A DNA stretch of 11,508 nucleotides, from contig JABZMB010000044.1 of the NCBI GenBank assembly GCA_015256455.1, positions 1 to 11,508 on the forward strand, given 5' to 3'. This DNA comes from Solobacterium sp. (lineage in GTDB: Bacteria > Bacillota_I > Bacilli_A > Erysipelotrichales > Erysipelotrichaceae). Both the position numbers and the translations under genes were made by a program. Of this stretch, positions 7,103-11,508 are shown piece by piece (the first letter of the stretch is position 1; every line of letters begins with the position of its first letter). The notes under the pieces are model-generated. The model saw only the letters and a list, made by a program, of their open reading frames with translations, was not told the DNA's origin and did no database searches.

Positions 7103-8289
7103 GCGTTATCGCCCTCATCTTTTTTCTTGCGTCCAAATGTACGCACAGTTACATTCTTACGGTCAGCAGTATTCTTATCCACATTTGGACGTGGCTGACT
7201 CTGCTTATTGGAATGATTTCTGTTTGTTTTTTTATTGTTGTTATTTGGACGATTATTCTGTGGTTTAGATGACTCAACCTTAACTGTTGGTAAGTCTGTG
7301 GATACATGTACAGCCTTATCCTTTGCAACTGGGGCAGCAACACCTTCATGAACAGTTGTACGATGTACTGGTTTATCATTCTTCTGGTTGTTATTTTGTT
7401 GAACAAAGCCCTTACGTGGGATAGCTTTCTCGCGTAAGTTTTCCAGGGAAATAAAGAGTACTTGTTCGCGGTTTTCTAACTTCGCTTCCTGCTTCATGAC
7501 ATTCATGTTTGTAAGACGATAAATCATACCGTCATATTCAACTTGAGAACCCATCTTAGGTAGTCCAGCTGTGAGTTCCTTATAGTCATTTTCCTCATAC
7601 TTTAAGCAGCACATTAACTTACCGCACATACCGGAGAGTTTCTCTACGTTTAGGGCAAGCTGTTGAGTCTTAGCCATATTAATAGAAATGACATCAAAGT
7701 GATTCTTGAATCGGCTGCAACATGTCTCCATACCGCACATACCGATACCTCCGACCATCTTAGCCTTATCACGTTCACCAATCTGACGTAATTCAATACG
7801 GCAGTGTAGACGTGTTCCTAGAACCTTTAAAAGCTCGCGGAAATCGACACGTTGATCAGCGAGATATACAAATAGAACCTTTGAGCGATCAAGAGTATAT
7901 TGCGCACTCATTAGATTCATATCGAGATTTAAACTTTGAATTTCTTCGTTACAGATACGATACGCTTCACTTTCCGCAATGGCATTTTCAGCGTACATCT
8001 TTTGGTCTTTCTCTGTAGCGATACGAATAATTGGTTTTGTTGGCATATGTAGATTGTATCTTTCGATACATAAAGCATCTGCATCTACCTCACCCATTTC
8101 AATTCCTTGTGCTGTTTCTACAACAACCCAGCTTCCTTTTTTGATATCTGCAGTATCGCAGCCAAAAGAGTACGGTTTTGTAGCATTCTTAAATCGTACA
8201 GCGACGGAATAGTCATATTTCACTGTCGGTTGTTCCTGTTCTTGGTGCATATGACAACCACATGAACCGTGTTCACATTCCATGTTCAT
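7099..8289 (-). CDS. ricT: RicT/YaaT (PSP1-domain) RNA-processing and Fe-S adaptor protein with extra tails
   Basis: A 396-residue member of the PSP1/YaaT family. In B. subtilis RicT forms the Y-complex with RicA and RicF, carries Fe-S clusters and directs RNase Y-dependent mRNA maturation. The core (about 26-290) has the family hallmarks RVDFRELLKVLGTR (147-160), ELRQIG (166-171) and two C-x4-CC motifs: C185/C190/C191 (CGMETCC) and C222/C227/C228 (CGKLMCC). Compared with B. subtilis YaaT (about 275 residues), it has about 25 extra N-terminal residues rich in Cys and His (CEHGSCGCHMH, 5-15) and about 105 C-terminal residues that are Asn/Lys/Pro-rich and probably disordered. ATG 8289 is chosen because GGAGGA lies eight bases upstream; ATG 8283 would also keep the Cys/His segment. 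It overlaps holB by 17 bases and rsmI by 4. Confidence 0.93.
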   Translation of the reverse strand: MNMECEHGSCGCHMHQEQEQPTVKYDYSVAVRFKNATKPYSFGCDTADIKKGSWVVVETAQGIEMGEVDADALCIERYNLHMPTKPIIRIATEKDQKMYAENAIAESEAYRICNEEIQSLNLDMNLMSAQYTLDRSKVLFVYLADQRVDFRELLKVLGTRLHCRIELRQIGERDKAKMVGGIGMCGMETCCSRFKNHFDVISINMAKTQQLALNVEKLSGMCGKLMCCLKYEENDYKELTAGLPKMGSQVEYDGMIYRLTNMNVMKQEAKLENREQVLFISLENLREKAIPRKGFVQQNNNQKNDKPVHRTTVHEGVAAPVAKDKAVHVSTDLPTVKVESSKPQNNRPNNNNKKTNRNHSNKQSQPRPNVDKNTADRKNVTVRTFGRKKKDEGDNA

Positions 8290-9280
8290 GGTTGAATTCC
8301 TCCAATCTATAGAAGGTTTGATCCATTAATAGATTTAAATCAATAAATCGATTAATCTTATCTTTCTGTTCTTGTAAGATAATGATCAATTCTCCATAAT
8401 CTTTTTGTTTGTGTAATTCTTGTTGTAATAATTCTTTGTACCAATGTGGTCCTTCAATATGTTTGCATACAACATCGTGAGCAAATAATGACATCAAATC
8501 GAAGAAGCCATTGAGTAACAAAATATTTTCTTTCTTAGCTTTTGCACTGTCTTTTTCGCTTGAACGGTAGGAGATATCATAATCTACTAATAGTTCTTCG
8601 CGACTTCCTTCAAGATTAAAGTATTGTTTAAACATCATCTTGCAGGTTTCAAAGATAGAACTGTCCGCAAATTCCTTCATTTGGTTGATATCTTTTACAA
8701 GATGAGAGATGAAGTAAGCATCTACATCTTGTACGCCAACTTCTTTCGCTTTGGAAAGTAGATACTCTTTAGAAAGTGGAGAGAAGGGAATTAACGTACA
8801 GCGTGAAACGATCGTTGGTAAGATACGGTCGATATTGTCGGTTGTAAGAATTGCGACAACACCAGATGCAGGTTCTTCCAAAAATTTCAACATACTGTTT
8901 TGTGCAGAGATACTTGCGTTCTCTACGTTTTCTAGAATGTATACACGAGATCCATCCCCATCTTCTAATGCAGTCTTAGAGAATTTCTCTTGGATTGCGT
9001 CTACATCATCTTTAGAGATAGCACTCTTAGAGCCATCTAATAAAACCATGTCTGCATACAAGCCCTCATCCACACGACGACATGTATTGCATTCTTCACA
9101 AGCAACTCCTTGGTGCCGCTTACAAAAGATACTCTTTGCGAATAAAAGAGCAGCTTCGTGTTTTAGGGTTCCATGAGGACCGGATAAAAGATAAGCATTC
9201 GCAACTCTATGATTCATGCATGCATTTTCTAATGCATGATAAAACAGAGGTTGTTGTTGCTGTAACTCATCCTTGCGCAT
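8273..9280 (-). CDS. holB: DNA polymerase III delta prime subunit (clamp loader)
   Basis: A 335-residue AAA+ family protein, the delta prime subunit of the clamp loader that opens and loads the sliding clamp in replication. The four-Cys zinc module is C53...C61-x2-C64-x2-C67 and the SRC motif with the trans-acting arginine is S159-R160-C161 (in PTIVSRC). The P-loop is degenerate, GPHGTLKH (34-41), with Leu and His in place of the usual Gly and Thr/Ser, and the Walker B region (VYILENVENA) lacks the acidic DExx; delta prime subunits typically do not hydrolyse ATP, so this does not mean a broken gene. The region from about 210 to 335 is the helical C-terminal collar part. AAAGGA is seven bases before the ATG. 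It overlaps the tmk end by 14 bases, the arrangement expected for a coupled replication-precursor operon. Confidence 0.93.
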   Translation of the reverse strand: MRKDELQQQQPLFYHALENACMNHRVANAYLLSGPHGTLKHEAALLFAKSIFCKRHQGVACEECNTCRRVDEGLYADMVLLDGSKSAISKDDVDAIQEKFSKTALEDGDGSRVYILENVENASISAQNSMLKFLEEPASGVVAILTTDNIDRILPTIVSRCTLIPFSPLSKEYLLSKAKEVGVQDVDAYFISHLVKDINQMKEFADSSIFETCKMMFKQYFNLEGSREELLVDYDISYRSSEKDSAKAKKENILLLNGFFDLMSLFAHDVVCKHIEGPHWYKELLQQELHKQKDYGELIIILQEQKDKINRFIDLNLLMDQTFYRLEEFNHEHGM

Positions 9281-9902
9281 CTAATAATCCTTTCACAATT
9301 TCATAGGACTTTTGAATCACGGTATCGACATCTGCAGTCGCATCGACGATAATCATACGATCAGCGTACTTATCAATAACCTTTTGATAACCTTCATGAA
9401 CACGCTCGTGGAATTCGATACTTTCTTGGTCAAGTCGATCTAATACTTCTCTTCCTCTACGGATGCGCTTTAAACCTGTTTCCGCATCAATCTGTAGGAA
9501 GATTGTCTTATCAGGCATGTGGTTTTCAATCGCAAATTGGTTGATTTCATAAACTTCATCCATACCAATCTCACGACCGCAACCTTGATATGCTAAGGAA
9601 CTATCCACAAAGCGGTCACTGATGACATGTATACCTTGTTCAAGAACAGGTAAAACCTTATCCACAAGATGCTGTCTTCTACTTGCAGCATAGAGTAACG
9701 CTTCTGTTCTAGCATCCATCTCTGTATTCTTAGGGTCTAAGATTACATGGCGAATCTGTTCGGCAATATTGGAACCGCCTGGTTCTCTTGTATAACGTAC
9801 CTGATAGCCATCTGCTTCTAGCATCTTTGTAACGGCAGTACTTACGGTTGTCTTGCCGCTTCCATCAGGTCCTTCAAATGTAATAAATAATCCAGTTTTC
9901 AT
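9267..9902 (-). CDS. tmk: Thymidylate kinase (dTMP kinase)
   Basis: A 211-residue P-loop kinase that phosphorylates dTMP to dTDP with ATP in the cytoplasm, an essential step to dTTP. It has the Walker A G11-PDGSG-K17-T18, the EPGG motif (40-43), the DRF motif for substrate binding (96-98), SLAYQG (102-107) and an Arg-rich lid RRGR (148-151). The length and the N-terminal sequence MKTGLFITFEG fit known family starts, so ATG 9902 is secure. The only Shine-Dalgarno-like bases, AAAGG, are two bases from the ATG and too close, while a TGGTATAAT extended -10 lies 7 bases upstream, so the message may be leaderless. It heads the run tmk-holB-ricT-rsmI-prsW-FHA. Confidence 0.97.
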   Translation of the reverse strand: MKTGLFITFEGPDGSGKTTVSTAVTKMLEADGYQVRYTREPGGSNIAEQIRHVILDPKNTEMDARTEALLYAASRRQHLVDKVLPVLEQGIHVISDRFVDSSLAYQGCGREIGMDEVYEINQFAIENHMPDKTIFLQIDAETGLKRIRRGREVLDRLDQESIEFHERVHEGYQKVIDKYADRMIIVDATADVDTVIQKSYEIVKGLLDAQG

Positions 9903-9909
9903 AACCTTT

Positions 9910-9918
9910 ATTATACCA
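9910..9918 (-). promoter_or_regulatory. Extended -10 promoter directly before tmk
   Basis: The minus strand reads TGGTATAAT: the TGn extension at 9918-9916 plus a perfect TATAAT at 9915-9910. No good -35 is present at the 16-18 base position; extended -10 promoters can do without one. Only seven bases separate the hexamer from the tmk ATG, so initiation would fall at about 9903-9902. Confidence 0.6.
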
Positions 9919-9926
9919 TTCTTCTA

Positions 9927-9955
9927 CTGCCCTGCATATACGCTCAACAGGGCAG
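9927..9955. repeat. Inverted repeat upstream of the tmk promoter
   Basis: Perfect 8-base arms CTGCCCTG (9927-9934) and CAGGGCAG (9948-9955) are separated by 13 bases, so the arm centres are 21 bp apart. The inner arm lies where a -35 element would be. On the minus strand it is preceded, not followed, by a T tract (9960-9956) and is followed by TAGAAG, so it is not a standard terminator for the kinase gene, which already has one at 9963-9985. It may be an operator or an mRNA/DNA hairpin. Confidence 0.6.
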
Positions 9956-9962
9956 AAAAATG

Positions 9963-9985
9963 AAAAAGTCGCCAATAAAGCGACT
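9963..9985 (-). terminator. Rho-independent terminator after the histidine kinase gene
   Basis: Minus strand: 6-bp stem AGTCGC/GCGACT (9985-9980 and 9972-9967) with a TTTATTG loop, followed by TTTTTCATTTTT. It lies 5 bases after the TAG stop codon of the kinase and separates the two-component operon from tmk. Confidence 0.85.
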
Positions 9986-9990
9986 ATTTG

Positions 9991-11133
9991 CTACTTTCGA
10001 CGTAGTTTAAGTGCAATTTCTGTTCCATTCTTTGAACTTTGTACAACATATACATCACCACCATGTTGACGGGCAATCTCTTTTACAAGGGCCAGTCCTA
10101 GTCCAGCACCACCCATATCACGGCTGCGTGATTTATCTATTCTAAAAAATGGTTCAAAGATATGTTGCCAATCTTCTTGCTTGATACCAGGACCATTATC
10201 ACGAATGATTACGCTAGCATATTCACTGTCTTCCTTGATGGATACAGTTACTTTTCCACCGGTATTGTTATACTTGATGGCATTTTCTACAAGATTATAG
10301 ATTGCGCGATAGACGAGAGTATCATTGCCAATGATTTCGGCAGTCCCTGGATTTTGAGAGATTGTAATATCCTTTTTATCGGCGAGGGCCGTTAAATCAC
10401 AAATCACTTCTTCTGCCATATCTGCTAAGGAGATATGGTCTTGTTTTTGGGCAGATTGTAAATCCGTCATCTCAAGGAGAATATCAATGACATGTGACAA
10501 GCGTGATGTTTGCATACGAATCATGTTGACTGTTTCTTGATAGTCAGTGTCACTTGGCTTTTTGTTTTTCTCAAAAACTTCTAATTTTGTACGCATTACC
10601 GCAAGAGGAGTACGTAACTCGTGTGCAGCATTTGCGGAGAATTGCCGTTGTGCAGCGAAGGTATTACTTAAGCGTTCTAACATTTCGTTGAAGGCATTTG
10701 TTAGTTGTTCAATTTCAATAGAACTTTGATCTGTTAAAACAAGATGTTTTAAATTTTTGGCTTGGATATCTTCAATCTGTTCGCCGAGATTCTTAAGTGG
10801 TTTTAATGCGTATCCAATAAAGAAGTACATCATAGAACTACTTGCGACTGTAATGATAATTGTAATGAGTAAGCTACTTTTCCAGAAGTCTGCTTGGATA
10901 CCTTTTGCCATATCAGAAATGACATCTTTGGTTGAAATCTGTAATTGTACAACTTCACAAGTCGTATCTGTTGCTGGATTGGCTGGTAGAATGGCGACAG
11001 CAGAATTTTCAATCTTACTCATAGACGCAATCGCAGATTTACTGATGGCATAACTAATCGCAAGACAGGATAAAATGACGATAATAGCGGTAATGACAGT
11101 TAGTTTCCATTGTAGAGAACGACGCTTATTCAT
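9991..11133 (-). CDS. Sensor histidine kinase of a two-component system
   Basis: A 380-residue class I membrane histidine kinase. Two membrane helices (about 9-31 and 87-110) flank a short extracytoplasmic segment of some 55 residues; a HAMP-like linker spans about 111-160. The HisKA domain has the phosphoacceptor H171 in HELRTPLAVM. The HATPase_c domain shows the N box (N284 in LVENAIKYN), G1 D312-NGPGI, F box FEPFFR (326-331) and G2 GGAGLGLAL (341-349). All catalytic motifs are intact, so it is an active kinase by sequence. The frame also has a TTG at 11148, but that codon overlaps the ribosome binding site; GGAGGA lies seven bases before the ATG at 11133, which is therefore the start. It overlaps the response regulator gene by 8 bases. 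The small sensor region gives no clue to the signal. Confidence 0.94.
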   Translation of the reverse strand: MNKRRSLQWKLTVITAIIVILSCLAISYAISKSAIASMSKIENSAVAILPANPATDTTCEVVQLQISTKDVISDMAKGIQADFWKSSLLITIIITVASSSMMYFFIGYALKPLKNLGEQIEDIQAKNLKHLVLTDQSSIEIEQLTNAFNEMLERLSNTFAAQRQFSANAAHELRTPLAVMRTKLEVFEKNKKPSDTDYQETVNMIRMQTSRLSHVIDILLEMTDLQSAQKQDHISLADMAEEVICDLTALADKKDITISQNPGTAEIIGNDTLVYRAIYNLVENAIKYNNTGGKVTVSIKEDSEYASVIIRDNGPGIKQEDWQHIFEPFFRIDKSRSRDMGGAGLGLALVKEIARQHGGDVYVVQSSKNGTEIALKLRRK

Positions 11134-11508
11134 CTTGTTGTCCTCCAATCACATAACCTTGACCAATACGATTTGCGATAGGGTCATACCCAAGTGATGC
11201 ACGTAATTTCTTACGTAAAGCAGAGATGTGTACACGGATGGAATTACTGAAGCTATCAACACTACTATCCCACACGTGTTGGATGAGTTCCTCTTGTGGG
11301 ACTGGGCGTTCTTGATGCAGTAATAAGTATTCTAATAGTCCTAACTCTTTTCGCGTGAGGGGAAGCTTTTCACCTCTAGCCATCACGGTACGACTCTTTG
11401 TGTCTAATGAAAGTTCTCCACAGGAAAGAATGACATTGTTTTGTACGGTGCGCCGTCTAGTTAGACTACGAACGCGAGCTTCCAACTCTTCAAAGTGGAA
11501 TGGCTTGC
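11126..11508 (-). CDS. OmpR/PhoB-family response regulator, 5' part missing at window edge
   Basis: The frame is open to the right window edge, giving the last 126 residues. The visible N-terminus KPFHFEEL is the end of the receiver domain, including the conserved Lys of the KPF motif; the phosphoacceptor Asp lies outside. After a linker containing RRR, a winged-helix effector domain of about 100 residues follows, with the typical LTRKELGLLEYLL segment, a transactivation-loop region and recognition helix SNSIRVHISALRKKL, then GQGYVI in the C-terminal hairpin. It binds DNA and is phosphorylated by the partner kinase encoded directly downstream with an 8-base overlap. A TTG at 11485 could be read as a start, but the KPF motif upstream in the same frame shows that it is internal. 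The regulon cannot be inferred here. Confidence 0.93.
   Translation of the reverse strand, partial: KPFHFEELEARVRSLTRRRTVQNNVILSCGELSLDTKSRTVMARGEKLPLTRKELGLLEYLLLHQERPVPQEELIQHVWDSSVDSFSNSIRVHISALRKKLRASLGYDPIANRIGQGYVIGGQQDE

Noticed and set aside
9160..9182. Loss of function in holB because the P-loop is degenerate (GPHGTLKH)
   Set aside because: Delta prime subunits commonly have a non-functional ATPase site; the zinc module and SRC motif are intact.
9991..11148. Histidine kinase start at TTG 11148
   Set aside because: The TTG is directly adjacent to and read through the GGAGGA that serves ATG 11133; the ATG is the more likely start.
11126..11485. Stand-alone winged-helix protein of 119 residues starting at TTG 11485
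   Set aside because: The same frame continues upstream to the window edge with KPFHFEE, the end of a receiver domain, so it is the 3' part of a normal response regulator.
1..11508. Mobile element, CRISPR, toxin-antitoxin, phage or defence island
   Set aside because: Genes are housekeeping or common signalling families on one strand with ordinary spacing; I saw no transposase, integrase, direct-repeat array, tRNA or attachment-site repeat.

Overview
The window is about 11.5 kb of compact, AT-rich chromosome in which every recognisable gene lies on the minus strand. Short intergenic gaps, AGGAGG-type ribosome binding sites, U-tract terminators and the order tmk-holB-ricT-rsmI point to a low-GC Firmicute. 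The lack of clear sporulation genes, the PerR/rubrerythrin pair and the protein style suggest an anaerobic lineage such as Erysipelotrichia or a neighbouring clostridial group. That placement is an inference, not a measured match.

Read in the direction of transcription (right to left), there are five units. (1) 11508-9991: the 3' part of an OmpR/PhoB-type response regulator, overlapping a sensor histidine kinase and closed by a terminator. (2) 9902-4632: a tightly packed run tmk, holB, ricT, rsmI, prsW-like protease and a membrane-anchored FHA protein. The first five genes overlap or nearly touch, a 47-base gap precedes the FHA gene, and a terminator follows it. A TGGTATAAT extended -10 element sits almost on the tmk start codon. 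(3) 4558-1661: a single large M16C (presequence-protease-like) metallopeptidase gene ending in a terminator. (4) 1484-551: perR and rubrerythrin, overlapping by 26 bases, with a good promoter whose -10 lies inside a Per-box-like palindrome, and a terminator after rubrerythrin. (5) 475-1: the N-terminal 158 codons of a YitT-family membrane protein that runs off the left edge.

Functionally, unit 2 combines nucleotide supply (dTMP kinase), the replication clamp loader (delta prime), an RNA-processing/Fe-S adaptor (RicT), ribosome maturation (RsmI), an intramembrane protease and a phosphothreonine reader. Unit 4 is an anaerobe peroxide-defence module: a peroxide-sensing repressor probably controls itself and the peroxide-reducing diiron enzyme.

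I found no mobile element, CRISPR array, RNA gene or clearly undescribed system. The more unusual points are the apparently leaderless tmk promoter beside a two-turn inverted repeat, the metal-ligand-rich N-terminus and long disordered tail on RicT, and a bitopic FHA protein next to an intramembrane protease. There is no gene-free stretch over 300 bases; the longest gap is 1485-1660.
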